NCBI RefSeq assembly: GCF_004769235.1
Contig: NZ_RQFG01000005.1
Coordinates: 434,001 to 498,000, forward strand
From: Leptospira kanakyensis
GTDB taxonomy: Bacteria; Spirochaetota; Leptospiria; Leptospirales; Leptospiraceae
Direction of reading: 5' to 3'
DNA: 64,000 nucleotides
Part shown: positions 7,264 to 16,787 of the stretch, in pieces
How positions within the stretch are numbered: the stretch's first letter is position 1
How the letters are laid out: each line of letters begins with the position of its first letter
The notes under the pieces: generated by a model
Told to the model about the DNA's origin: nothing
Databases searched by the model: none
The model's input: only the letters and a program-made list of their open reading frames with translations
Program-made: the position numbers and the translations under genes

Positions 7264-9578
7264 GCGAAGACAGCATTGATCTATCAGACACAGTCGTTGA
7301 GAACCCCTCGTCCAAAGACGAAAGTTCAATGGATAGACCATCTGCACAGTCTTACATTTTTTTGTCTGATTCTGTGGGAAGCCTCACACCCACAGCACGT
7401 TGTATCTTAGATGAACTGAAAGACTGGCACAAACGTGTCGAAAAACACGGAAGCAAAGAAAAACATGCATCATACCTAATGACCGTGGATAAACTTCCGG
7501 AAGCACTCGGAAAGTATACAAACCTCGGAGCCCAAGGTCGTTCCGAAAATTCCATCTACCATGCCCTCAGGCAAATTTTAGACATCGACCATCGTGGCCA
7601 AAATAGAGCCGCTTACGCTTATCCTTATCTCATTCGTACGGGCAGTAAAATTTCTTCTAAAATTGCACTGGTCGCCCCACAAAACGAAAACAAAACAGAC
7701 ACCCAACCATACAGACAGGCTTGTTTTCGTTTTTCGCAAGAACTCATCAAAGTATTACTCGAGAACCGAGGCAAAAAAGGAAGGAACTGGGATGATGAAA
7801 ATCCTGGATCTCTCCTCTTACAAAAGAACAAAGAAGGAAACACTTGGCTCTATCCTAAACTTGGTTCTCTCGAAGCAGAAATTTCTTCATTGGTCAGAAA
7901 GGGATTTGGAAATTTACCTTACATCCCCATGCCAGACTTTCTCCAAGACTTCACAGTGTTTGCGAGAGAACAAAACTTAGCAGTTTCCATTCTTGCTGAC
8001 TACCATATTGTCATCGATGAACTAAACATCTTACCTGATGGAAGTTTCAGACGATTACCAGAAGTAGTGAACCAAATCCTTGCTCATATGAATGGATTGG
8101 AACATTTCACAAAAGACCAACTCACAAAACTTGCCAAAGATGCTAAGTATGAATCTTTTTTGGCAACGTTTAGTGATTATATCTCCAAACCAAAATTTCC
8201 TTCTTTAGAATCAAAAATGAATCCGGAAGAAGAAGTGAAAAAGTTTTTATCAATCATCGAAAACTTTCCTTATCCAACAGAGAAAGGAAACAAATCTCTT
8301 TCAGTGAAAGAAACAATTGAACTCAGTGTTAAAATTTTAAAGAGACTTTCGGAAGAAAAGGGATCGGTTCTGACTCGTAAAGATGATAACATCTACGGCA
8401 CTGTCAAAAATGCAGTTATCTCTCGAATCCCTGAACATACAAAAAATCATAACACACTCCTCCGAATTGATTTTGAAGAAGAAGTAGCAAAAGCAGGAAT
8501 CACTTCAGAAGAAAAAACCAACGAATACATCAAACGATTAAAAGACGATGTATTTTCTGATCATTCTTATTATGAAGAAAAACTTCCTGACGGAAGATCG
8601 GTTTATTATGTGGTAGATCACGGGTATATGGCCGCAGTCATCCACAAACTAGCGTTTGAAGGCAGAACCAATCCTGAATACAAAAAACAATTGGGTTATG
8701 CCAAAATCATCAACCACAAACTTTCCAATCCCAAACATCCTGAGCTCAATAACAAACTAAAACCTGAGTTAATTGCAAAACTCAATGCTGATGTCAAAAA
8801 TATGGAAGTGGAAGAATTGGAAAAAGAACGTTCCAATGAAATTCGCTCAAGGTTCAATGTGGTTCCTGGTATTTTGACTTTTGTAGTCAGCACTCTTATC
8901 TTTATCACGGGAGCATATTACCTCCGTTCGGCGATGCCAATCTTTTTTGGTGTTCCCTTTTCTGTTGTGCTTGGGTTTATGGCTGCCATCTACTTCCGAG
9001 AAAAATCCACAGAAGAAATCCGAGAAGACATCAAAAATTCAGGGAAATTTTCAGGAGTTGGTGACTGGGGAAAACCAACCTACAGCTCCAGTGCCTCTGC
9101 ATCTTACGAAGATGAAGCCGAAACAAATAAAAAAGAAGAAAAACTTTCTCATATCTACAAAGCCGCAGATAACTTCGTATTTCCTAAACGATTCAACAAA
9201 ATCACAGATAAGGTTCTGGATCCAAAATCCTTACGTTCGCGTATTTACGAAAACTTAGACAATATCAAACGCAACAACATGACCCTCGGAAAAGAAAAGG
9301 ACGACGACAAAGTGGCTTCTACTGTCGAATACGCGGTTTTACAATCAGTTTCCACCATTCTCATTCCCGATGATGTTGCCATTCGGGATCTTCCAAACAC
9401 CATTCTTATCAATCGTAATGATATGAAATCGGCTCTCTTTCGTGGCCAACTTGCTGATCACTACAGAGAAGAAATGAATAAAAAGAAGTTCGATAAAAAA
9501 CTAGTTAAATACTACACCTACCTCATCAACACGGTAGAGATGGAGTATTATAAATACCTTCCGAAAAAACGAGTTTAG
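7260..9578 (+). CDS. Large conserved protein of unknown function with two TM segments
   Basis: I do not recognise this 772-residue protein. It starts at ATG 7260, overlapping the avtA stop (ATGA). Residues 1-530 are hydrophilic and highly charged with no known catalytic motif that I can see. Two adjacent hydrophobic helices lie at about 535-556 (VPGILTFVVSTLIFITGAYY) and 558-580 (MPIFFGVPFSVVLGFMAAIY), followed by about 190 charged residues. Both ends are therefore probably on the cytoplasmic side of a hairpin anchor. It sits between an aminotransferase and a decarboxylase; whether it works with them is not shown. A longer start at 7164 is unlikely because it would lie deep in avtA. Confidence 0.75.
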   Translation: MSEDSIDLSDTVVENPSSKDESSMDRPSAQSYIFLSDSVGSLTPTARCILDELKDWHKRVEKHGSKEKHASYLMTVDKLPEALGKYTNLGAQGRSENSIYHALRQILDIDHRGQNRAAYAYPYLIRTGSKISSKIALVAPQNENKTDTQPYRQACFRFSQELIKVLLENRGKKGRNWDDENPGSLLLQKNKEGNTWLYPKLGSLEAEISSLVRKGFGNLPYIPMPDFLQDFTVFAREQNLAVSILADYHIVIDELNILPDGSFRRLPEVVNQILAHMNGLEHFTKDQLTKLAKDAKYESFLATFSDYISKPKFPSLESKMNPEEEVKKFLSIIENFPYPTEKGNKSLSVKETIELSVKILKRLSEEKGSVLTRKDDNIYGTVKNAVISRIPEHTKNHNTLLRIDFEEEVAKAGITSEEKTNEYIKRLKDDVFSDHSYYEEKLPDGRSVYYVVDHGYMAAVIHKLAFEGRTNPEYKKQLGYAKIINHKLSNPKHPELNNKLKPELIAKLNADVKNMEVEELEKERSNEIRSRFNVVPGILTFVVSTLIFITGAYYLRSAMPIFFGVPFSVVLGFMAAIYFREKSTEEIREDIKNSGKFSGVGDWGKPTYSSSASASYEDEAETNKKEEKLSHIYKAADNFVFPKRFNKITDKVLDPKSLRSRIYENLDNIKRNNMTLGKEKDDDKVASTVEYAVLQSVSTILIPDDVAIRDLPNTILINRNDMKSALFRGQLADHYREEMNKKKFDKKLVKYYTYLINTVEMEYYKYLPKKRV

Positions 9579-9627
9579 ATACTAAAATCATTTGATTCCC
9601 TACGGGTCACTCCTCCTATGGAGTGTG

Positions 9628-11892
9628 ATGTATCAAAACGGTATCGTACAATTTCCTATCATCATCATCGATGAAGATTTTCGTTCCGAAAATGCCAGTG
9701 GTCTTGGCATTCGAGCTATTGCAAAGGCCTTAGAAGGCGAAGGGATTGAAGTTCTGGGTGTTACCAGTTACGGAGATTTAACCAGTTTTGTGCAACAACA
9801 GAGTCGGGCTTGTGGATTCATCCTCTCCATTGACGATGAAGAGTTCACTCCGGAAACAGAAGGTGAAGTTCCCGATGCCCTCCGCCAACTCAAAGATTTT
9901 GTGACACAAGTGCGTCATAGGAACGCCGACATACCGTTGTTTCTTTATGGGGAAACAAGAACCAGTCGTCATATTCCTAATAGCATTTTAAAAGAACTCC
10001 ATGGCTTCATTCATATGTTTGAAGACACACCAGAGTTTATGGCTCGTGCCATTCATAGAGAAGTTAAATCTTACTTAGATAGTTTACCACCTCCTTTCTT
10101 TCGTGCCTTAACGCAATACGCACATGATGGAAGTTATAGTTGGCACTGCCCTGGTCACTCGGGTGGGGTTGCTTTTTTAAAAAGTCCCGTAGGACAAATG
10201 TTCCACCAATTTTTTGGTGAGAACATGCTACGAGCTGACGTTTGTAATGCGGTAGACGAACTAGGCCAATTACTCGACCATACAGGCCCTATTTCTGCCA
10301 GTGAAAGAAACGCCGCACGAATTTTCCAATGTGATAGTTTGTATTTTGTGACCAATGGAACTTCCACTTCAAACAAAATTGTTTGGCATAGTACGGTTGC
10401 CCCTGGCGACGTTGTGATTGTAGACCGTAACTGCCACAAAAGTATCCTTCATGCCATTACAATGACTGGTGCTATTCCTGTTTTTTTAATGCCGACAAGA
10501 AACCATTTTGGAATCATCGGTCCCATTCCCAAATCTGAATTCAAATGGGAAAACATTCAGAAAAAAATTGCGGAACATCCCTTTGCCAAAGAAGTCAAAG
10601 GAAATCCAAGAATCCTCACCATCACACAAAGTACTTACGATGGAATTTTATACAATGTAGAAGACATCAAATCTGAGTTAGATGGTAAAATTTCAACCCT
10701 CCACTTTGATGAAGCGTGGCTTCCTCATGCTTCCTTTCATAGATTCTATTCAGGAATGCATGCCATTGGATCGGACAGACCAAGACCAAAAGAAAGTATG
10801 ATCTTTGCCACCCAGTCCACACACAAACTTCTAGCTGGTCTTTCCCAAGCAAGCCAGATCCTTGTGCAAAACAGTGAGAAAGAAACTTTGGATAGAAACT
10901 TATTCAACGAAGCCTTTTTAATGCATACAAGTACGAGTCCGCAGTATGCCATCATTGCTTCTTGCGATGTCGCAGCGGCCATGATGGAATCTCCTGGTGG
11001 AAATGCCCTTGTGGAAGAATCCATTGAAGAGGCACTCGATTTCCGACGTGCCATGCGGAAAGTGGATTTAGAACTCGAAGAAGATTGGTGGTTTAGTGTT
11101 TGGGGCCCTGAGGCTCTTGTGGAAGAAGGTGCAGGAGAAAGGGACGAATGGATTCTCAAAGCCAATGACCGTTGGCACGGGTTTGGTGACATTGCAGAGG
11201 GGTTCAATATGCTTGATCCCATCAAAGCAACGGTCATCACTCCTGGTATGAGTGTGGAAGGAGAATTTGCTGACTGGGGAATCCCTGCTCTCATTCTCAC
11301 TAAATACTTAGCAGAACATGGAATCATCGTAGAAAAAACAGGACTTTATAGTTTCTTTATCATGTTTACCATCGGGATTACCAAAGGTCGATGGAATACC
11401 ATGGTGACCGAATTACAACAGTTCAAAGATGATTATGATTCGAACCAACCACTCTGGCGTGTGATGCCAAAGTTTACCGCTGCTTATCCCAAGTATGATC
11501 GGATTGGGTTACGTGACCTTTGCCAATCGATGCACGAAGTTTACCGAGCAAACAATATTTCTCACCTAACAACGGAGATGTATTTGAGCCCCATGATCCC
11601 TGCGATGAAACCTTCGGAAGCATTTTCTAAAATGGCACACCGCGACATTGAAAGGGTTCCGATTGATGAATTGGAAGGACGAATCACGTCAGTCCTACTC
11701 ACACCTTATCCTCCGGGAATCCCACTTCTCATCCCAGGAGAAAAGTTCAACATGACAATCATTCGTTACTTACAATTCGCACGGGAGTTTAACTCCAAGT
11801 TCCCTGGTTTTGAAACTGATATCCACGGCCTTGTGGAAGAAAAATCAGAGTCAGGCCATGTGACTTACTATGTGGATTGTGTATCCGAATAA
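9628..11892 (+). CDS. Orn/Lys/Arg decarboxylase (AdiA/LdcC-type, PLP fold I)
   Basis: This 754-residue protein has the three expected parts: an N-terminal wing domain (FPIIIIDEDFRSENASGLGI), the PLP-binding core with WHCPGHSGG, GPISASERNAARIF, FVTNGTSTSNK, DRNCHKSILH, LHFDEAWLPHA and the PLP lysine in ATQSTHKLL, and the C-terminal domain ending with PYPPGIPLLIPGE and FPGFETDIHG. It removes CO2 from a basic amino acid to give agmatine, cadaverine or putrescine. Motifs are a mix of arginine and lysine decarboxylase types, so the substrate is unresolved. ATG 9628 is preferred to TTG 9592 because GGAG sits four bases upstream. Roles in acid resistance or polyamine supply are both possible. Confidence 0.88.
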   Translation: MYQNGIVQFPIIIIDEDFRSENASGLGIRAIAKALEGEGIEVLGVTSYGDLTSFVQQQSRACGFILSIDDEEFTPETEGEVPDALRQLKDFVTQVRHRNADIPLFLYGETRTSRHIPNSILKELHGFIHMFEDTPEFMARAIHREVKSYLDSLPPPFFRALTQYAHDGSYSWHCPGHSGGVAFLKSPVGQMFHQFFGENMLRADVCNAVDELGQLLDHTGPISASERNAARIFQCDSLYFVTNGTSTSNKIVWHSTVAPGDVVIVDRNCHKSILHAITMTGAIPVFLMPTRNHFGIIGPIPKSEFKWENIQKKIAEHPFAKEVKGNPRILTITQSTYDGILYNVEDIKSELDGKISTLHFDEAWLPHASFHRFYSGMHAIGSDRPRPKESMIFATQSTHKLLAGLSQASQILVQNSEKETLDRNLFNEAFLMHTSTSPQYAIIASCDVAAAMMESPGGNALVEESIEEALDFRRAMRKVDLELEEDWWFSVWGPEALVEEGAGERDEWILKANDRWHGFGDIAEGFNMLDPIKATVITPGMSVEGEFADWGIPALILTKYLAEHGIIVEKTGLYSFFIMFTIGITKGRWNTMVTELQQFKDDYDSNQPLWRVMPKFTAAYPKYDRIGLRDLCQSMHEVYRANNISHLTTEMYLSPMIPAMKPSEAFSKMAHRDIERVPIDELEGRITSVLLTPYPPGIPLLIPGEKFNMTIIRYLQFAREFNSKFPGFETDIHGLVEEKSESGHVTYYVDCVSE

Positions 11893-11905
11893 AAAAGATT
11901 AAGAT

Positions 11906-11948
11906 CCAATTCCAGACCAAAGAAAATTCTAGTCTGGGATTGGTTTTT
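11906..11948 (+). terminator. Rho-independent terminator after the decarboxylase gene
   Basis: A 12-bp inverted repeat (ccaattccagac / gtctgggattgg, one G-T type mismatch) with a 14-base loop is followed by TTTTT. It lies just after the decarboxylase stop codon and closes the avtA-decarboxylase transcript. Confidence 0.75.
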
Positions 11949-12017
11949 AGTAACAATCACAACAACAGTGACAAAGAATTCTGGGTTAAGCGAACCAACT
12001 TTGTGATTAAGGAATGA

Positions 12018-12641
12018 TTATTCCCACTCAATCATCTTCACCACATCTTTCAAACAATCTTCCCTTGTTTCTTGGTTTGGTTTCAAACTGGGCAATCCAG
12101 AATACCATTTCCCATCAGGATATTTCAAATCAACCCAAAAGGAAAAGAGAGTGGTTTCTCCATTATTGTTTTTAATTTCGATGTTTAGAAGTTTTAAATC
12201 GGAAACACCAGTTTCTTTATAAAACACTTCTCCATTACGGGTGCGGATCCGAATTTTTTTAGGAACCACTTCATACGTGATCCCTTTTTTTTCTTCTCGT
12301 TTTTGTTTGATTTCCCAAGAGTCAATTCGCACCGAGTCCAGTTCGTTTGTATTCAGTTTCTTTTTGTAGAGAATTCCATCTTTCGAATGTTCAAACGACA
12401 TCGACTGACTGCCGCTAGATGATTCACCACGGACAGTCCTACCATCGCAAAGGGTAAGATTTAAAACCTTGGGTTCAGAATTGTCTTTGTCTCCACGAGC
12501 ATTTCGTGGTTCTTTCGATTCTTCCTGAGGGAGAGAAGGAAGGTTGGGTTCCTTGGGCAATCGTGGTTCTCCGAGTACCGGAGAAAAAAATCCGAGGGTC
12601 CCTACCCAAAGAAAGAGTCGCAGTCGGATGAAGTTTTCCAT
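12018..12641 (-). CDS. Exported protein of unknown function
   Basis: This 207-residue protein has an export signal (MENFIRLRLFLWVGTLGFFSP, cleavage perhaps at VLGE), then a proline/charge-rich stretch and a compact beta-rich C-terminal domain with VLNLTLCDGRTVRGE, where CDG...VRGE suggests a small beta fold. I start it at ATG 12639-12641 because an AAGG lies about seven bases upstream; an earlier ATG at 12659 would overlap the divergent antiporter start. No enzyme motif is visible. It is convergent with the decarboxylase operon. Confidence 0.6.
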   Translation of the reverse strand: MENFIRLRLFLWVGTLGFFSPVLGEPRLPKEPNLPSLPQEESKEPRNARGDKDNSEPKVLNLTLCDGRTVRGESSSGSQSMSFEHSKDGILYKKKLNTNELDSVRIDSWEIKQKREEKKGITYEVVPKKIRIRTRNGEVFYKETGVSDLKLLNIEIKNNNGETTLFSFWVDLKYPDGKWYSGLPSLKPNQETREDCLKDVVKMIEWE

Positions 12642-12657
12642 ATTCTGACCTTTATCC

Positions 12658-13692
12658 ATGGATGCATTTCTTACTGCAACTTTTCAAACCCTTCCTTTGC
12701 CAGTTCTTTTACTCGTCATCATCGGCTCCATCCTTGTTTTAGGAAAAGCCGCTGACGTACTTGTTGATGAGGCAGTTTCCCTTTCGACAAGATGGGGAGT
12801 TCCCAAAATGATCATTGGGGCCACCATCGTGAGTTTAGGCACAACCCTTCCCGAAGTTTCCGTATCGGTTCTCTCTGCCCTAGAGGGAAATCCAGGAATC
12901 GCACTCGGAAATGCCGTAGGTTCCATCATCTGCGACACGGGCTTAATTTTAGGAATCGCCATCCTCATTTCCCCACCTGACATTGACAAACGACTTGTCA
13001 ATCGCCAAGGTTGGATCCAAGTCCTTTCTGGTTTTTTACTTGTTTTTGCTGCCCTACCTTGGACTAACCTAACATCCGTTTTCTCCACTGGGGGAAGGAT
13101 CGACCAAGGAACCGGTTTTGTATTTTTGATTCTCCTTGCTGTTTATATTTATCTCAGCATTCGTTGGTCTCGTTCCAAACCAGGAGAAGTCGAAGCAGGG
13201 ATTGATGCCACAACTGAATATGATGAATCCCCTTTCTGGGTGATCCTTTTAAAACTGGTAGTTGCCATCACTCTTGTGATATTGTCTTCCAAGGTTCTCA
13301 TCCCTTCTGTCCAAGAAACAGCGGTTCGGTTGTCCATCCCTGATTCCATCATTGGAGCCACACTCGTTGCCTTTGGAACTTCCCTTCCGGAACTTGTCAC
13401 TGCTATCCAAGCCTCTCGTCGTGGGCACTCTGAACTTGCGGTTGGTAACATCATTGGGGCAGATATTTTGAATGTTCTTTTTGTTTCCGGGGCCGCCGCT
13501 GCTGTGACTAAAAACGGGCTCGAAGCTCCCGTTAGTTTTTTTACATTCTACTTTCCGTCGATGCTCATCGTTCTTGTGCTCTTTCGTTTAGGAATTGTTT
13601 TTTCAAAAGACAAAATCAAACGACCGTTTGGTGTTTTTTTACTTTTCATTTACATCGTGGCGACACTCGCTGGATTTGTATTTAAAGGGTAA
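12658..13692 (+). CDS. CaCA family sodium/calcium-type cation antiporter
   Basis: This 344-residue inner-membrane protein has about ten hydrophobic helices and the two inverted alpha repeats that define the family: GATIVSLGTTLPEVSVS near residue 55 and GATLVAFGTSLPELVTA near residue 235, each with the acidic residue that binds Ca2+/Na+. Each is followed by a G-N-x(2)-G-(S/A) helix (LGNAVGSIICDTG; VGNIIGADILNV). It probably exports Ca2+ using a Na+ or H+ gradient, like YrbG-type proteins. Its 3' end overlaps the convergent dprA by about ten bases. Confidence 0.88.
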   Translation: MDAFLTATFQTLPLPVLLLVIIGSILVLGKAADVLVDEAVSLSTRWGVPKMIIGATIVSLGTTLPEVSVSVLSALEGNPGIALGNAVGSIICDTGLILGIAILISPPDIDKRLVNRQGWIQVLSGFLLVFAALPWTNLTSVFSTGGRIDQGTGFVFLILLAVYIYLSIRWSRSKPGEVEAGIDATTEYDESPFWVILLKLVVAITLVILSSKVLIPSVQETAVRLSIPDSIIGATLVAFGTSLPELVTAIQASRRGHSELAVGNIIGADILNVLFVSGAAAAVTKNGLEAPVSFFTFYFPSMLIVLVLFRLGIVFSKDKIKRPFGVFLLFIYIVATLAGFVFKG

Positions 13693-14608
13693 AATCTAAA
13701 TTCCAACCACCATCTCTTCTCATTCCAGAAGGGATGGTTCGTTTGTTTCTCCATTCTTCATAACTTATCTCCTTACCTTGTGATTCCGGTTTTTCTTTTG
13801 GGATCTTAGTTTCTCCAAATAACCTTTGTGCCCCTTGCCGGAGGAGTAACCTTCCTCCTTCGTTATCAAATTGTTTTGGATGATCAAAAACAAATATCTC
13901 TCGGTTTTGTTCCATAGCACTGTAAGCTGTAGATATAGTTCCCGATTTTCGACCCGATTCCATGATGTACACTTTGTCCGCAAGGCCAGAGATCACACGA
14001 TTCCTTTTGGGAAATGTCCACTTGGCAGGTTCTGTTTTGAGTAAAAATTCGGTGATGAGAAGTTGGTTCGCATCTTCTTTGATTCGTTTGTAAAGATCCC
14101 GGTTCCCTGGTGGGTATTCCATTCCTAAAGTAGTTCCAAGCACCCCTATCACAGGAAGTCCAAATTCCAGAGCAGATAAAAAAGCCTCCCGATCAATTCC
14201 GAGTGCCATACCCGATACTACCGCCAATTCTTTGTTTACCGAAAGTAATTCCACGAGTTTCCTTGTGGCAGAAAGCGATACTGGCGAAGATTTCCTTGTC
14301 CCAACAATGGCAACCAACTGAGACTGCAATACCTGAAGATTTCCCAAACAGGCAAAAACCATAGGCGGATCAAATATCTCTTTTAAATTTTTTGGATACT
14401 CTGGATCATAAAAATTGAGTAGTTTCCAATTCGGATCTTTCGATTTTTCCCATTGGATACATTCTTCCAAACATTGGTTCCAAAAATCTTCTTCAAAATA
14501 ATGAGGGAGAGCGGCATACAATTCCGAAAATTGACTGAACTGACGCCAAAGTTTTGTTCTGCGAAGAAAAGAAGAAATTCGCGAATGGCCTAAAATCGAA
14601 ACTACCAC
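13682..14608 (-). CDS. dprA: DprA, DNA-processing protein A
   Basis: The 308-residue protein carries the DprA Rossmann-like core: LVAIVGTRKSS, VVSGMALGIDREAFLSAL, VIGVLGTTLGMEYPPGNRDL, LLITEFLL, FPKRNRVISGLADKVYIMES, SGTISTA and an E-x-G-R near the end. DprA binds incoming single-stranded DNA and loads RecA during natural transformation, and is also present in bacteria not known to be competent. The C-terminal winged-helix domain of longer homologues seems to be absent. The start is a GTG at 14606-14608 without a clear Shine-Dalgarno. It follows a TPR lipoprotein gene 11 bases upstream. Confidence 0.88.
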   Translation of the reverse strand: MVVSILGHSRISSFLRRTKLWRQFSQFSELYAALPHYFEEDFWNQCLEECIQWEKSKDPNWKLLNFYDPEYPKNLKEIFDPPMVFACLGNLQVLQSQLVAIVGTRKSSPVSLSATRKLVELLSVNKELAVVSGMALGIDREAFLSALEFGLPVIGVLGTTLGMEYPPGNRDLYKRIKEDANQLLITEFLLKTEPAKWTFPKRNRVISGLADKVYIMESGRKSGTISTAYSAMEQNREIFVFDHPKQFDNEGGRLLLRQGAQRLFGETKIPKEKPESQGKEISYEEWRNKRTIPSGMRRDGGWNLDFTL

Positions 14609-14619
14609 AAAGAGAGTGG

Positions 14620-15537
14620 TCAGTTAGATTTGTTTTGGGCCCCCAATTGGTTTAAGTTTTTAATGACATTACGATACGAAGAATTTTCATCCAAAGGTTC
14701 ACGGATAGAACCTTTTTCTTTCATCTCTTCCAATATGGACTTAATTCGTGTGTATTCATCATAAGCCAAATTTGTTTTTCCCACTTGGTATAAAAAATTA
14801 GCCTTAGCAAACCGTGTTGGAACATTGTAAGGTTCTTTGCGTAAAATTTGGTCGAGAAGTGAAAATGCAGTTTCCACTTCATCATACCCACTGGCAAGTT
14901 TCCCGTTCCAAGCTTCATCCTTCAATGAAGAATCAAAATAAATGAGAGCCAATTGAAACGGGAATCGGGAATCTTCTTTATCAATTTTTGAAAGTTGTTT
15001 AAAAAGTCCGATGGCCCGATTTCGTCGGACTGATTCCCAACCCATATCTTTAGAAGCATTGGCATACGCTACTGCAGTTTCATATAACAACTGTTTATCC
15101 AACTTTCCGGATTGGATGGCTTTTTCAAAAAATGGTAATGCAGATTCATAGGAATGGATTTCAAATCCACCTTGTTTCGAATTGGGTAAGGTTTCTCCAA
15201 TCGCTTCTTCATAATAACGGGCACCCAGATCAGCAGAGCCGGCCCGCATATAGGCCCGAGCAATTTTCCAAGAAAGGGCGGCTGACTGGTTGGACTTTTG
15301 GACCATTTTCCGAATCCGTTTGTCCATCTCTTCGATTTCGGCCTCTTCCAAAGCCAACTTCTCTTTCCAATTCACGATGTCTTTTTCAGAAGGCAATTCC
15401 CCGCCAATCCGTTTGCGGTATTTGGATTCAGTAAGTGACTTGAGATAGTCACAGCCAACCAAACTAAAGCCAAGCAGGAGGAAAAGAAATCCTAGTGGCA
15501 AGGAAACCAAAGTAAACCTGCTGTTTTTTGTGCCCAT
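14620..15537 (-). CDS. TPR-type lipoprotein
   Basis: This 305-residue protein has a signal peptide with a lipobox, SLVGC, at about residue 29, so it is probably lipidated. The mature part is helical with several degenerate tetratricopeptide repeats: AWKIARAYMRAGSADLGARYYEEAI, LLYETAVAYANASKDMG, PFQLALIYFDSS and PTRFAKANFLYQVGKTNLAYDEY segments. TPR lipoproteins act as scaffolds in envelope complexes; no partner is indicated. It is co-directional with dprA and probably co-transcribed. Confidence 0.75.
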   Translation of the reverse strand: MGTKNSRFTLVSLPLGFLFLLLGFSLVGCDYLKSLTESKYRKRIGGELPSEKDIVNWKEKLALEEAEIEEMDKRIRKMVQKSNQSAALSWKIARAYMRAGSADLGARYYEEAIGETLPNSKQGGFEIHSYESALPFFEKAIQSGKLDKQLLYETAVAYANASKDMGWESVRRNRAIGLFKQLSKIDKEDSRFPFQLALIYFDSSLKDEAWNGKLASGYDEVETAFSLLDQILRKEPYNVPTRFAKANFLYQVGKTNLAYDEYTRIKSILEEMKEKGSIREPLDENSSYRNVIKNLNQLGAQNKSN

Positions 15538-15587
15538 CAGTTCGATTTTAGTTTCTTTCTTTTGGATGAAAAGAAAAAAATGTGATT

Positions 15588-16016
15588 ATGTCTCATAGTT
15601 TTCGAAGGTTGGGTGAATCCGATCTTTCCCTCCTCCTCCAATGGGAATCCCTTTGTTTTCCCGGTGAAGAATGGACGGATAAAATGATCCAAACTCATTT
15701 AGAATTCCATGTGGCTTTTGGTTTGGGAGATCCAGAAACACAGAGTTACGCTCTTGTTTGTGAAACCCCCTGGGAGATTGAAATCTTTCGGATTGCAACA
15801 CTTCCCAACTATCGAAAGTTAGGTTTGGCAAAGGAACTTTTGACGGCCCTATTCCAGGAATTTCCAAAAAAAGAATTCTTTTTGGAAGTGAAGGAATCAA
15901 ATATTGCCGCCTTTGGTCTTTACAAGTCCGTTGGGTTTACAGAATTAGAGAGACGTAAAAAATACTATCCGGACGGATCCACAGCTGTCCTGATGAAGAG
16001 GAATCCATTAGAATGA
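15588..16016 (+). CDS. RimI-like GNAT N-acetyltransferase
   Basis: This 142-residue protein has the GNAT fold: motif A with I-A-T-L-P-N-Y-R-K-L-G-L-A-K-E-L-L, a beta-strand then EFFLEVKESNIAAFGLYKSV, and GFTELERRKKYYPDG. That last segment is typical of RimI-type protein acetyltransferases and related enzymes that acetylate ribosomal protein N-termini. I start it at ATG 15588 since it is the first ATG; a GTG lies six bases upstream. Its TGA overlaps the next ATG, so it is in an operon with the SDR and DUF445 genes. Confidence 0.78.
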   Translation: MSHSFRRLGESDLSLLLQWESLCFPGEEWTDKMIQTHLEFHVAFGLGDPETQSYALVCETPWEIEIFRIATLPNYRKLGLAKELLTALFQEFPKKEFFLEVKESNIAAFGLYKSVGFTELERRKKYYPDGSTAVLMKRNPLE

Positions 16017-16786
16017 AAAATGCATATGTCACTGGCGCATCCCAAGGAATTGGAAAAGAATTTGTTCGTGCTCTTGCGAAAGACTATAATGTCTTTTTAA
16101 TTTCTCGTACGGAATCCGATTTAAAAAAAGTAATATTAGAATTAGAACCCAAATCTCGGGGTATTTTAAAATACTTCGCTTTGGATCTTACCAAAAAAAA
16201 AGATGTGGAAGAACTAGCTGAGATTATCGCAAAAGATAAAGATGTGGAACTCGTTGTAAACAATGCAGGCTTCGGAACTGTAGGTGAGTTTGCAGCATTA
16301 CCTCTCGACAAAGAACTAGATGAAGTCAATTTAAATGTAAAAACATTAGTGCATTTAAGTCATGTGGCACTGGGCCGGTTCAAAAAAAATAAAAAAGGAT
16401 ATTTGATCAATGTTGCATCTATCGCTGGTTATTTGCCAGCACCTGGTAGTGCGATTTATGCCGCGACCAAAGCATTCGTAAAGTCATTTACTGAATCCAT
16501 CCATGAAGAAGCCAAACCTTACGGAATTTATGTCCAGGCTCTTTGTCCCGGACTCACTCATTCCGATTTTCACCAAAGAGCAGGAATCAACAAATCCAAA
16601 TACCCATCTTTTATGTGGCAAGATGCAAGTGTAGTAGTGGAAGAATCTTTGGACGCCCTTCGTTATAACCAAGCTGTATGTATCACAGGTTCCTTCAACC
16701 AAGGTGCCATTACTATTTCAGAAATGATCCCGCGAGGTTTCTTACGAAAGTTAAGCGGCAAATATCTAAAACTAGAAGAGGATTAG
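16013..16786 (+). CDS. Short-chain dehydrogenase/reductase
   Basis: This 257-residue enzyme has the classical SDR cofactor motif TGASQGIG at residues 7-14, the NNAG at about residue 80 (VNNAGFGTVGEFA), the catalytic Ser in NVASIAGYLPAPGS, and the Y-x-x-x-K of YAATKAF. It oxidises or reduces a hydroxyl/keto group with NAD(P)H; the substrate cannot be read from sequence. The ATG overlaps the preceding TGA and the next gene starts two bases after this stop. Confidence 0.9.
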   Translation: MKNAYVTGASQGIGKEFVRALAKDYNVFLISRTESDLKKVILELEPKSRGILKYFALDLTKKKDVEELAEIIAKDKDVELVVNNAGFGTVGEFAALPLDKELDEVNLNVKTLVHLSHVALGRFKKNKKGYLINVASIAGYLPAPGSAIYAATKAFVKSFTESIHEEAKPYGIYVQALCPGLTHSDFHQRAGINKSKYPSFMWQDASVVVEESLDALRYNQAVCITGSFNQGAITISEMIPRGFLRKLSGKYLKLEED

Positions 16787-16787
16787 G

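Noticed and set aside
10746..11327. 193-residue open frame on the minus strand within the decarboxylase gene
   Set aside because: Ser/Ala-rich shadow of a strongly conserved enzyme.
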